Source of the DNA: Albidovulum sp.
Lineage (GTDB): Bacteria > Pseudomonadota > Alphaproteobacteria > Rhodobacterales > Rhodobacteraceae
NCBI GenBank assembly: GCA_026989275.1
Contig: JALSJQ010000005.1
Location: forward strand, 1 to 64,000
Length of the DNA: 64,000 bases
Reading direction: 5' to 3'
The notes beneath the pieces were generated by a model. It was not told the DNA's origin, ran no database searches, and saw only the letters and a list, made by a program, of their open reading frames with translations. Positions 19,391 to 27,821 of this stretch are shown in pieces (the first letter of the stretch is position 1; each line of letters opens with the position of its first letter). A program made the position numbers and the translations under genes.

Positions 19391-20398
19391 ATGAAGAAAT
19401 GGATCAGGAGCACCGCTGCGGCGCTGGTGTCGCTGGGTCTGGCCGGGATGGCCTCGGCCGGCTCGATCACGGTCTATACCGCGCTCGAGGAGGAAGAGAT
19501 CGCCGATTACATCGCCGCCGCCAACAAGGCGATGCCGGATATCGAGATCAACGTGCTGCGCCTGTCCACGGGCAAGCTGGGGGCGCGGCTCCTGGCCGAG
19601 GCCGCCAATCCGCAGGCCGACGTGATCTGGGGCTGGGCGGTCACGGCGATGATGGATCCGCGGATCCTCGAGATGCTGGAGCCCTACCAGGCCAAGGGGT
19701 CCGAAGTGCTGCCGGCCGCCTTCCGCGACCCGGAAGGGCGCTGGTTCGCCCCTACGGGCTACATGGGCGCCTTCTGTGTCAACACCGAGCGGCTCAGGCA
19801 GAAGAACCTGCCGATGCCGAAGAGCTGGAAGGATCTGGAAGACCCCGCCTTCAAGGGTGAGGTGCTGATGCCCGATCCCAACTCCTCGGGCACCGGATAT
19901 CTGCATGTCGTCGCGCTGCTGCAGACCCTCGGCGAGAAAGAGGGCTGGGCGCAGCTCAGGCGTATCGACCCCAATATCGCCCAATACACTTCGTCGGGGT
20001 CGAAACCCTGCAAGGCCGCGCGGGCGGGGGAATACACGGTGGGCATCTCGCTGGCCTTCACGGCGCTGAAGTCGATCGAGGCCGGCTATCCGCTGGCCAT
20101 GGTGTTCCCGGAAGGCGGCGTCGGCTACGAGCTGGAGGCCTCGGGGCTGATGAAGAGCTCCGACAACAAGGCGGACGCCAAACGCTTCCTCGACTGGACC
20201 ATGTCGCCGGAGGCGGTCGCTCTCTACGGCAAGTTCAAGGCGCTGGTGACGGTGCCCGGCGTGAAGCCGTCCGCAGCCGCGGTCAAGGCCGGGCTGCCCG
20301 CCGATGTCGGCACGGTGCTGGCGAAGATCGATTTCGCCGAATCGGCCCGGCGCCAAAGAGAGATCAAGAAGAAGTGGAAGGAACTGTTCGGTCGCTGA
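19391..20398 (+). CDS. ABC transporter periplasmic substrate-binding protein, 2-aminoethylphosphonate/sugar-phosphate/Fe3+ family
   Basis: This 335-residue binding protein has a Sec signal peptide (residues 1-23, ending GMASA). The mature part begins with SITVYTALEEEEIADYI, typical of the FbpA/AfuA/PhnS-like class. GVGYELEASGLMKSSDNKADAKRFLDW is characteristic of the class that binds phosphate-bearing or ferric ligands. The usual iron-binding tyrosine pair is not evident. The fused permease downstream points to the putative 2-aminoethylphosphonate (AepXVW/PhnSTU-2) branch. It is the first gene of a three-gene transporter operon and is preceded by GGGAAGTC at its start codon. Confidence 0.85.
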   Translation: MKKWIRSTAAALVSLGLAGMASAGSITVYTALEEEEIADYIAAANKAMPDIEINVLRLSTGKLGARLLAEAANPQADVIWGWAVTAMMDPRILEMLEPYQAKGSEVLPAAFRDPEGRWFAPTGYMGAFCVNTERLRQKNLPMPKSWKDLEDPAFKGEVLMPDPNSSGTGYLHVVALLQTLGEKEGWAQLRRIDPNIAQYTSSGSKPCKAARAGEYTVGISLAFTALKSIEAGYPLAMVFPEGGVGYELEASGLMKSSDNKADAKRFLDWTMSPEAVALYGKFKALVTVPGVKPSAAAVKAGLPADVGTVLAKIDFAESARRQREIKKKWKELFGR

Positions 20399-20572
20399 GA
20401 GCGGAGGATGGCGCGGCGGGCGGTTTCCTTCCGGCGCGCCGTCCTCCTTCGCATCGGCCAGTGTCGTTTCGGCTCGTCTCGTTCGGGCCGGTGCGCTTGG
20501 CTGACGATCCGTGTGCCGGGCCGCGTCTGATCCTGCGCCCGGGACCCCGCTTTCTTCTTGAGGGAACTTGCC

Positions 20573-21628
20573 GTGGATCCGACCAGCTTTCTCGATGTCG
20601 TCAGCCTGACCAAGAGATACGGCACCTTCGTCGCGCTTGACGATGTGTCGGTGACGGTGGGCGAAGGGGAATTCGTCTGCCTTCTCGGCCCGTCGGGTTG
20701 CGGCAAGACCACGCTGTTGCGGGTGATTGCCGGGCTCACCGGGTTCGATGCGGGCGATGTGCGGCTCGAGGGGCGCTCGATCGCCGATCTGCCGGCGCGC
20801 AAACGCGGCTTCGGCATCGTGTTCCAGTCCTATTCGCTGTTTCCCGACATGACCGTTGCCGAGAACATCGCCTACGGCCTGAAGATCCGCAACGTGTCGC
20901 CCGAGCGGATGCGCGCGCGCGTGCGCGAGCTTCTCGAGATGATCCGCCTGCCGCATCTGGCCGACCGGCTGCCTTGGCAACTTTCTGGCGGCCAGCAGCA
21001 GCGCATCGCGCTCGCCCGGGCAATCGCCGTCGATCCGCGGGTGCTGCTCCTCGACGAGCCGCTCTCGGCGCTCGACGCCAAGGTGCGGGCCGAGCTGCGC
21101 GGCGAGATCCGCCGCCTGCAGCGCGATCTCGGCATTCCGACGCTGATGGTCACCCACGATCAGGAGGAGGCACTGGCGCTGGCCGACCGCATCATCTGCA
21201 TGAACAACGGCCGGGTGGTGCAGGCCGGCACCCCGGAAGAGCTCTACCTGCGGCCGGCCACGCGCTTCGTGGCCGAGTTCATGGGCACCTCGAACCTGCT
21301 CGACGTCGAACAGGTGCGGGCGCTGTTCCCCGATCTGCTGCCGGGCAGTCCCGAGACCGGGGCCGGCCGCCGCTACGCCTGCATCCGGCCCGAACATGTC
21401 GAGCTCAGGCCCGACCCCGGGGGCGTGGCGACGGTGCGGGGGGTGACCTTTCTCGGCCACCTCCGCCGGCTCGAGGTGGAGAGCCCGGCCGGCCTGCTGA
21501 CGGTGGAAACCCACGGGTCGGCGGAGGTGGCCGAGGGCAGCCGGGTTGCCCTTTCGGTGGATCCGCGGCACTGCACCTGGGTGATCGACGACATGGAGGC
21601 CGCCGCGCCGGGCGGCACCGGGGCATGA
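20573..21628 (+). CDS. ABC transporter ATP-binding protein, 2-aminoethylphosphonate/sugar-phosphate/Fe3+ type
   Basis: The 351-residue importer ATPase has Walker A LGPSGCGKTTLL (near residue 45), a Q-loop in VFQSYSLFPDM, the signature LSGGQQQRIALARA, Walker B VLLLDEPLSALD and the switch MVTHDQEEAL. A TOBE-like regulatory domain occupies the last 90 residues (CIRPEHVEL). The GTG at 20573 is preferred, with GAGGGAA about 6 nt upstream. Its stop codon overlaps the permease start as ATGA, so the two are coupled. Confidence 0.93.
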   Translation: MDPTSFLDVVSLTKRYGTFVALDDVSVTVGEGEFVCLLGPSGCGKTTLLRVIAGLTGFDAGDVRLEGRSIADLPARKRGFGIVFQSYSLFPDMTVAENIAYGLKIRNVSPERMRARVRELLEMIRLPHLADRLPWQLSGGQQQRIALARAIAVDPRVLLLDEPLSALDAKVRAELRGEIRRLQRDLGIPTLMVTHDQEEALALADRIICMNNGRVVQAGTPEELYLRPATRFVAEFMGTSNLLDVEQVRALFPDLLPGSPETGAGRRYACIRPEHVELRPDPGGVATVRGVTFLGHLRRLEVESPAGLLTVETHGSAEVAEGSRVALSVDPRHCTWVIDDMEAAAPGGTGA

Positions 21629-23307
21629 GCCGCCCCGGCTCCGCTCCCTTCCTGCGCCGCACGTTCGACGGCGACCGGCTGCTGGCGGCGGTCTGCCTGG
21701 GCGTGCCGGCGCTGGGGCTGGTGGTGTTCTTCCTCTATCCGATGGTGATCGTGTTCCTGCGCTCGATCACCCTGGGCGACGGCAGTTACGGGCTTGCCAA
21801 TTATGCCGAGGTGCTCTCCACCCGCGGCTTCTGGCGCGCCACCCGTCACTCGATGGTCATGGGGCTTTCGACCGCGGCGATCTCGGTGCTCCTGGGCTTC
21901 GTGATCGCGCACGGGCTCCATCGCTGCGCCTTTCGCGGCAAGGCGCTGATCCGCGCGGCCATCGTGCTGCCGCTGCTGGCGCCGTCGCTGGTGCAGGCGC
22001 TGGGGCTGATCTTCCTTCTGGGGCGCAACGGGCTGGTCAACCGGCTGTTCGGCACCGATCTCGACATATACGGCTTCTGGGGGCTCCTGATCGCCAACAC
22101 GCTCTATGCGCTGCCGCAGGCGGTGATGATCATCGGCGCGGCGCTGGCGTTGTCGGACGCGCGCACCTACGAGGCGGCCGAGGTGCTCGGCGCTTCGCCC
22201 TGGCGGCAGTTTCGCGACATCACCCTGCCGGCGGCGCGCTTCGGCATCCTCAACGCCGCCTTCGTCACCTTCATCATCACCATCACCGATTTCGGCAATG
22301 CCGCGGTGATCGGCGGCGACTATTCGGTGCTGGCGACCGAGATCTATTCGCAGGTGATCGGCCAGATGAACTTCAACCTCGGCGCGGTGGTGGGGATCAT
22401 GCTGCTGCTGCCGACGGTGGTGGCCTATGTCATCGAGCGTCAGGCATCGAAGCGCCAGGAGGGGCGGGGCGGCAGCGCCGCGGTGCCCTTCGTGCCCACC
22501 CCCTCGGCGGTGCGCGACCTGCCGATGGGGGCGCTGTCCTTCCTGCTCGCGGCCGCCATTGCGCTGGTGATCGGGATCGTGGTCTATGCCAGCTTCGTCA
22601 GGCTCTGGCCCTACCGGTTCGACCTCACCTTCAGACATTACGCGATCACGCTCGCGGGGGGGTATTCCTCGCTCTGGACGACGATCTACGTCTCGCTGAT
22701 CGCGGCGACCGGCGGCACGGTGCTGGTGTTCCTCCTCGGGCTGGGGCTGCGCCGCGCCCCGGCGGCCGTCGCCCGCCCGATCCAGATGATCGCGGTGATG
22801 CCGGCGGCGGTGCCCGGCATGGTGCTGGGGCTGGCCTACATCCTGACCTTCAACTCGACAGCAACGCCGCTCCATCTGCTCTACGGCACCGCAGCGCTGA
22901 TCGCGGCGGTGAACTTCTACCATTACCACACGCAGGCCTTCCTGACGGTGATGACCGGCTTCCGCCAGCTGCCGGTGGCGCTGGAGGAGGCGGCGGGCAG
23001 CCTCGGCGCCGGGCTGGGGCGGATCGCGACCGGGGTGATCGCCCCGTTCCTAGCGCCGATGCTGATCTCGGCCTTCTTCTTCCTGTTCATGCGCTCGATG
23101 GTGACGCTGTCGGCGGTGGTCTTCCTGACCACGCCGAAGCTGACGGTGGCTTCGGTCACCATCATGCGGCTGGACGATGCCGGGCTGACCTCGCAGGCGG
23201 CGGCATTCTCGACCGTGGTGATGCTGGTGGTGGCTCTGGCGCTGGGCAGCATGAAGCTGCTGATGCGGCGCCTCGGCAGGGCCGCACATGGTGCAGGGGC
23301 GGGCTGA
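21625..23307 (+). CDS. ABC transporter permease, two fused BPD domains (putative 2-aminoethylphosphonate type)
   Basis: The 560-residue membrane protein contains two binding-protein-dependent permease domains in tandem, each with about six helices. The EAA loops are YEAAEVLGASPWRQFRDITLP (near residue 180) and LEEAAGSLGAGLGRI (near 455). The stretches ITDFGNAAVIGGDY and SVLATEIYSQVIGQ, and the late TVASVTIMRLDDAG, resemble the fused permeases annotated as PhnU-2/AepW. Leucine is mostly CTG and valine GTG, whereas neighbouring housekeeping membrane genes such as nhaA favour CTC. This hints at a different origin. Confidence 0.9.
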   Translation: MSRPGSAPFLRRTFDGDRLLAAVCLGVPALGLVVFFLYPMVIVFLRSITLGDGSYGLANYAEVLSTRGFWRATRHSMVMGLSTAAISVLLGFVIAHGLHRCAFRGKALIRAAIVLPLLAPSLVQALGLIFLLGRNGLVNRLFGTDLDIYGFWGLLIANTLYALPQAVMIIGAALALSDARTYEAAEVLGASPWRQFRDITLPAARFGILNAAFVTFIITITDFGNAAVIGGDYSVLATEIYSQVIGQMNFNLGAVVGIMLLLPTVVAYVIERQASKRQEGRGGSAAVPFVPTPSAVRDLPMGALSFLLAAAIALVIGIVVYASFVRLWPYRFDLTFRHYAITLAGGYSSLWTTIYVSLIAATGGTVLVFLLGLGLRRAPAAVARPIQMIAVMPAAVPGMVLGLAYILTFNSTATPLHLLYGTAALIAAVNFYHYHTQAFLTVMTGFRQLPVALEEAAGSLGAGLGRIATGVIAPFLAPMLISAFFFLFMRSMVTLSAVVFLTTPKLTVASVTIMRLDDAGLTSQAAAFSTVVMLVVALALGSMKLLMRRLGRAAHGAGAG

Positions 23308-23311
23308 GGGC

Positions 23312-24070
23312 ATGTGGGCGACGGAACGCAGGCGGCGGATCATGGAGATCCTGACCGCGCGTCGGCAGGTCAGCGCCGGCACGCTGGCCGACCTTCTGGG
23401 CGTCTCGCGCGAGACGGTACGGCGCGATCTGGTCGAGATGGAGAAGGAGGGCCGCCTCACGCGGGTGCACGGGGGGGCGGTCCTGCCGCCGCAGAGCTCC
23501 GAGCCGCCCTTTCGCAAGCGGCTGAACACGAAGCTGCGCGAGAAGCGCGAGATCGCCCGCAAGGCCGCAGGGCTGATCCGGCCCGGTCAGTGCGTGATGA
23601 TCGATGCGGGCACCACCACCTCGGTCTTCGCCCGCGAGCTGATCCGGGTGCCGGACATCATGGTGGTGACCAATTCGATCGACATTGCCACGACGATCCA
23701 GAATGCGAGGACGAACATCGAACTCGTGCTGCTCGGGGGCGCACTCGTCAGCGACGTGCCGGGCACTTACGGCGTGATGACGCTGGCCGAGATCGAGCGC
23801 TTTCGTGCCGACATCGCCTTCGTCGCCCCGGTGGCGCTCGATGCGGCCGAGGGGGCGTTCGACTTCGAGCTGCACGAGGCCGAGGTCGCCGGGGCGATGG
23901 CGGCGCAGGCGCGGCGGGTGGTGATGCTGGTCGATCACGGCAAGCTCGGCGTGACGAGCCGCGTGCGCTATTGCCGGCCCGAGGAAATCGACACCCTCGT
24001 GACCGACACCGGCGCGCCCGCCGAGATGGTCCGCGCCTTCGAGCGGGCCGGCATCGAGGTGGTGCGCTGA
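23312..24070 (+). CDS. DeoR-family transcriptional regulator
   Basis: The 252-residue regulator has an N-terminal winged helix-turn-helix (residues 3-57, ERRRRIMEIL through SRETVRRDLVEMEKEGRLTRVHGGA). A DeoR-C sensor domain follows, with DAGTTTSVFARELI and the LVDHGKLG stretch, which in relatives binds phosphorylated sugars or related effectors. The ATG at 23312 matches the family start and has GAGG close upstream. An ATG at 23288 overlapping the permease is possible. It ends the transporter operon and is probably its local regulator. Confidence 0.9.
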   Translation: MWATERRRRIMEILTARRQVSAGTLADLLGVSRETVRRDLVEMEKEGRLTRVHGGAVLPPQSSEPPFRKRLNTKLREKREIARKAAGLIRPGQCVMIDAGTTTSVFARELIRVPDIMVVTNSIDIATTIQNARTNIELVLLGGALVSDVPGTYGVMTLAEIERFRADIAFVAPVALDAAEGAFDFELHEAEVAGAMAAQARRVVMLVDHGKLGVTSRVRYCRPEEIDTLVTDTGAPAEMVRAFERAGIEVVR

Positions 24071-24505
24071 CGCCCCCCGGCGCGTGGCGCGCCGCCTGCT
24101 CCGGTGGGGCGCACGACTCTGCCGCCCTGCACCGCCTTCGCACGCGCGCCGGGGCCGTTCGCGGGCGCGGACTTGCGGACGAGGCCGCAGGGGCGCCGGC
24201 TTCTCCCCGGCCCGCCGGCGCAGGAATGATCGTTCCCGCTCGACAAGACCGGCAGTCCGGGAGCCGGCCCTCTCGGGCGGGGGATGATCGTGCCTGCCGA
24301 TCCTGCCTTGCGGCAGGGATGGGCACCGGGGGCGCGGGGATGGCGCTCGAGCATGTGCGGTCCCGCCATCTGCACCGCAGAGCCACGGGCGGGGGGACGA
24401 CCCGGCGGGGATCGCCGCTTCCGCTTCATTCCCGGCGCAGCCCCCCCGAAGCCCCTTCTTCGCCGCGGTCTGGAAACCGGCCCGGCTTCGTGGCAGGGGG
24501 GGAGC
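24071..24505. other. Intergenic region between deoR and nagZ
   Basis: The 435 bp contain no convincing gene. Two near-identical 14-mers, ATGATCGTTCCCGC (24226-24239) and ATGATCGTGCCTGC (24284-24297), lie 58 bp apart and match at 12 positions. The region marks the right-hand edge of the inserted transporter block. Confidence 0.4.
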
Positions 24506-25519
24506 ATGACGACGGCCGCCATATTCGGGCTCGCGGGCCCCGAACTCACCGCCGGGGAGCGGGCTTTCCTGCGCGAGGCGCGACCCTGGGGGCTGATCCT
24601 CTTCGCCCGCAACATCGCGAGCGCCCCGCAGCTGCGGCGGCTGGTGGAGGAGGCGCGCGCCGCCGTCGGCCGAGCCTGCCCGGTGCTGATCGACCAGGAA
24701 GGAGGGCGGGTCGCCCGGCTGCGTCCGCCGCTTGCCCATGCCTTCCCCCCGGCGGCGGAAGACGCCGCCCGCCCCGCGGCGCGGCGGCTCTTCCACCTGC
24801 GCGGGCGCATCATCGCCCATGACCTCGGGCGCTTCGGCATCGACGTGAATTGCGCCCCTCTGGCCGATCTCGGCCTTCCCGGCACCCATGCGGTGCTGCG
24901 CGACCGCTGCTATGGCGCCGACCCCGCAAGCGTCGCTGCCAATGCCCGGGCCATGGCCGAGGGGCTGGCGCAAGGCGGGGTGCTGCCGGTGCTCAAGCAC
25001 ATTCCCGGTCATGGCGGCGTGGCGGTGGACAGCCATGCGGCGCTGCCGCGCCAGCCTGCCGGGGGGACGGTGCTCGCGGCGCATTTCGCCCCCTTCCGGG
25101 CCCTTGCCGATCTGCCGCTCGGCATGACGGCCCATGTGGTCTATCCGGCGCTCGATGCGGCACGCCCCGCCACGCTCTCGCCACTCGTCATCGACCATGT
25201 GCGGCGTGAGATCGGCTTCGACGGGCTGCTGATGAGCGACGACATCTCGATGGGAGCGCTCTGGGGCGACGTGGCCCGGCGCAGCGCCGCCGCCCGGGCC
25301 GCGGGGTGCGACCTCGTTCTGCATTGCAATGGTGATCTGGCCGAAATGGAGGAGGTGGCACGGGCCGCCGGGCCGCTCGATGCGGCCGCCCGGCGCCGCG
25401 AGGCCGCCCTTGCCCGCTGGCGCGCGATGGCCGATGCGGCCGGAGATGTCGACATGGGCGCCCTCATCGCCGAATATGAGGCACTGAGGCAGCGAGGCCC
25501 CGAGCAGAGGAGGCCCTGA
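24506..25519 (+). CDS. nagZ: Beta-N-acetylhexosaminidase NagZ
   Basis: This GH3 enzyme removes N-acetylglucosamine from muropeptides during cytoplasmic cell-wall recycling. The 337-residue protein carries LIDQEGGRVARL, the bacterial NagZ motif KHIPGHGGVAVDSH (acid/base His-Asp loop, near residue 165) and the nucleophile aspartate in MSDDISMGAL. GGGGGGAG lies a few bases before the ATG. No signal peptide is seen. It is followed by scpA after a 37 bp gap, the standard order in the group. Confidence 0.94.
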   Translation: MTTAAIFGLAGPELTAGERAFLREARPWGLILFARNIASAPQLRRLVEEARAAVGRACPVLIDQEGGRVARLRPPLAHAFPPAAEDAARPAARRLFHLRGRIIAHDLGRFGIDVNCAPLADLGLPGTHAVLRDRCYGADPASVAANARAMAEGLAQGGVLPVLKHIPGHGGVAVDSHAALPRQPAGGTVLAAHFAPFRALADLPLGMTAHVVYPALDAARPATLSPLVIDHVRREIGFDGLLMSDDISMGALWGDVARRSAAARAAGCDLVLHCNGDLAEMEEVARAAGPLDAAARRREAALARWRAMADAAGDVDMGALIAEYEALRQRGPEQRRP

Positions 25520-25556
25520 GCGCCACCGGAGGGTGGTTGCGCGGAGGAGGCGGGCG

Positions 25557-26360
25557 ATGGGAGAGGACGGCGTCAGGAAGGCGGAGGAGGACGCGCTGCC
25601 GGCCGCAGCCGGCGGCGAGATGCGCCTCGTCGTCGATGTCGAGGGCTATGAAGGACCGCTCGATCTGCTGCTGTCGATGGCGCGGACCCAGAAGGTCGAT
25701 CTGCGCCAGATCTCGGTGCTGGCCCTGGCCGAGCAGTATCTGGCCTTCGTCGAAGAGGCCAAGCGGCTGAGACTCGAGCTTGCAGCCGATTATCTGGTGA
25801 TGGCGGCGTGGCTCGCCTATCTCAAGTCGCGGCTCCTGCTGCCGCCAGACCCGGAGGAGGAGGGGCCTTCGGGCGAGGAGCTGGCGGCCCATCTGGCATT
25901 CCAGCTCGAGCGGCTGCAGGCGATGCGCGAGGCTGCGGCGCGGCTGATGGCGCGCGACCGGCTCGGCCGCGACATCTTCCCCCGCGGCCGGCCCGAGAAC
26001 GTGACCGAAAGACGCAACGTGGCCTGGAAGGTCGGTCTGATGGATCTGCTCCAGGCCTATGCCCGCATCCGCACCCGCGACGAGTTTCGCCCCTATGCCT
26101 TCGACCGCCGCGATGTCTATACCATGGAGGAGGCGCTGGAGCACCTGCGCGGGGTGATCGGTGCCGCCCTCGACTGGGTGCAGCTGGAGACCTTCCTGCC
26201 CGAAGGCTGGCGCACCGAGCCGCGCCGGCGCCGCGCGGCGCTGGCCGCCACCTTCGCCGCATCGCTCGAACTGGCCAGGGCCGGTGCGGTCGAGATCTTC
26301 CAGGAGGCGACCTTCGCCCCGATCCGCATCCGCCGCCGGCAGGAGGGACGGGGAGAATGA
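25557..26360 (+). CDS. scpA: Segregation and condensation protein A
   Basis: ScpA is the kleisin that bridges SMC heads in chromosome condensation. The 267-residue protein starts with the conserved YEGPLDLLLSMARTQKVDL (near residue 30) and LAADYLVMAAWLAYLKSRLLLP. A charged middle and a C-terminal winged-helix segment follow. GGAGGAGG 6 nt before the ATG at 25557 decides the start. scpB follows after an unusually long 204 bp gap. Confidence 0.95.
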   Translation: MGEDGVRKAEEDALPAAAGGEMRLVVDVEGYEGPLDLLLSMARTQKVDLRQISVLALAEQYLAFVEEAKRLRLELAADYLVMAAWLAYLKSRLLLPPDPEEEGPSGEELAAHLAFQLERLQAMREAAARLMARDRLGRDIFPRGRPENVTERRNVAWKVGLMDLLQAYARIRTRDEFRPYAFDRRDVYTMEEALEHLRGVIGAALDWVQLETFLPEGWRTEPRRRRAALAATFAASLELARAGAVEIFQEATFAPIRIRRRQEGRGE

Positions 26361-26564
26361 CGGCGCGATTGCGGGGCAGGGGCGCCGGCGGTCCGTCGGG
26401 CGGTCCGGGAGCGGCCGGGGATTCGGGGATGGCGTCCCTGTCCTGCGGCGCGTCCGGTGTCTTCGGACTGGTTCTGCGGAAGCACTTCGGGCAGAAGCGG
26501 CGGGGAAGGCCGGTTGGAACAGGCGGGCGAAGGGGCGGGAGGTGAGGCAGTGAGGAAGGGCGCG

Positions 26565-27350
26565 ATGGAGGACGACGCGAAGCGACCGCCCGCCGCGGCC
26601 GGAGGCGCGAGCGGGGCGACCGGGGACGGGGCGCGGCAGACGCACGAGCGGAAGGCCGGTGCGACGGCCGATGACGTTGGTGCGGCGGCCGAAGCCGCCC
26701 CCATGCCGCCCGAGGGGCCGGAGGAGAGCCTTTTCGAGGCGCCGCCCCTTGCCGAGCAGGAGCGCATGGTCGAAGCGATCCTCTTCGCCAGCGCCGAGCC
26801 GGTGAAGCGCGCCGAGCTCGAGGCCCGGCTGCCCAGGGGGTCGGACCCTGCCGCCGCCATCGCCCTTCTCGAGAAGCGCTACGAGGGGCGGGGCGTGCGG
26901 CTGATGAAGATCGGAGACGGCTGGGCTTTCCGCACCGCCCCCGATCTCGCCTTCCTGATGACCCGCGAACGGCGCGAGGAGCGGCGGCTTTCCCGTGCCG
27001 CCCTCGAGACGCTCGCCATCATCGCCTATCACCAGCCGGTGACGCGGGCCGAGATCGAGGAGATCCGCGGCGTCTCCGTCTCCCGCGGCACGATCGATCT
27101 TCTGATGGCACTCGGCTGGATCCGCTTCGGCCGTCGGCGCGACACGCCGGGCCGGCCCGTGACCTTCGTCGTCACCGATGCCTTTCTCGATCATTTCGGC
27201 CTCGAGAGCACGAAGGATCTGCCGGGTCTCAAGGAGTTGCGTGCGGCGGGGCTTCTCGAGCGGCGCCCCCCTCCGGGCGGTCTGCCCGCGAGCGGCGGAA
27301 ACGGGGACGGGGAGGAGGACGAGGAAGGGCCGCGCCTCGAGGGGTTGTGA
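26565..27350 (+). CDS. scpB: Segregation and condensation protein B
   Basis: ScpB binds ScpA in the SMC complex. The 261-residue protein has an unusually long Ala/Gly-rich N-terminal extension of about 65 residues, then the winged-helix core (VEAILFASAEPVKRAELE, LETLAIIAYHQPVTRAEIEEIRGVS, TDAFLDHFGLESTKDLPGL). The C-terminal tail is acidic. The ATG has GAGGAAGG about 5 nt upstream; a GTG five codons earlier is an alternative. Confidence 0.94.
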   Translation: MEDDAKRPPAAAGGASGATGDGARQTHERKAGATADDVGAAAEAAPMPPEGPEESLFEAPPLAEQERMVEAILFASAEPVKRAELEARLPRGSDPAAAIALLEKRYEGRGVRLMKIGDGWAFRTAPDLAFLMTRERREERRLSRAALETLAIIAYHQPVTRAEIEEIRGVSVSRGTIDLLMALGWIRFGRRRDTPGRPVTFVVTDAFLDHFGLESTKDLPGLKELRAAGLLERRPPPGGLPASGGNGDGEEDEEGPRLEGL

Positions 27351-27434
27351 GCCGCCGCCTTCATTTCGCCACCTTTCTCTGCCACAATCCCCGGCAGGCG
27401 CCCGGCCCGTGCCGCCGGGCGCAAGGAGGACGTG

Positions 27435-27638
27435 ATGGACCGGATTCTCGACATGCTTCTGCGCCTGTTCCTGCGCCGCGGGGTGAACATGGCCCTGCGC
27501 AAGGGCACCGACATCCTGGCCCGGCGTGGGGCGAAGAAGGGGGAGGCCGCCGATTCGCGTCTGGCGAAGACGGGCCGTGAAGACGCCCGGCGCATAAGGC
27601 AGATGATGCGGATCACGCGGCGGATCACCCGCTTCTGA
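27435..27638 (+). CDS. Small basic protein, 67 residues, unknown function
   Basis: A near-perfect SD (AAGGAGGA) 4 nt before the ATG and strong GC3 bias support this gene. The product has an amphipathic N-terminal helix (MDRILDMLLRLFLRRGVNMAL), then a very basic C-terminus ending in RRITRF. No cysteine or known motif is seen. It follows scpB by 84 bp, where tatA often follows in related genomes. A membrane- or nucleic-acid-associated role is possible but unproven. Confidence 0.75.
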   Translation: MDRILDMLLRLFLRRGVNMALRKGTDILARRGAKKGEAADSRLAKTGREDARRIRQMMRITRRITRF

Positions 27639-27738
27639 ACGGTCGGCGGGGCGGTGGTCCGGCGTGGAGCCGTGGGCGAGAGGCCCTGTGCGCCTCGAGG
27701 AAGGGGAACGGCAGCGGTCTGCCCAGGCTGCTGCGGGT

Positions 27739-27772
27739 CGGGCATTTTTGCCGGATTTGTCGAAAATGCCCG
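27739..27772. repeat. 10 bp perfect inverted repeat between convergent genes
   Basis: CGGGCATTTT and AAAATGCCCG flank a 14 nt spacer between the small basic protein gene and the DegT gene. The A/T runs are on the inner side of the stem, unlike a standard terminator, but the location suits transcription termination in either direction. Confidence 0.5.
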
Positions 27773-27821
27773 GTATTTTCCCGATGATTTTCCGCTCCGG
27801 GAGCGCCCGGCGGCGGGCGCG

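Noticed and set aside
19391-23307. Ferric iron (FbpABC) transporter
   Set aside because: The binding protein lacks an obvious tyrosine pair for Fe3+, the permease motifs match the 2-aminoethylphosphonate-type fused permeases better, and the regulator is DeoR rather than an iron regulator. The substrate remains unproven.
26357-26545. 62-codon ORF overlapping the scpA stop as ATGA with an SD
   Set aside because: Its third-position AT content is about 23%, far above the real genes here, and the product is Gly/Arg-rich without features. Kept as a remote possibility only.
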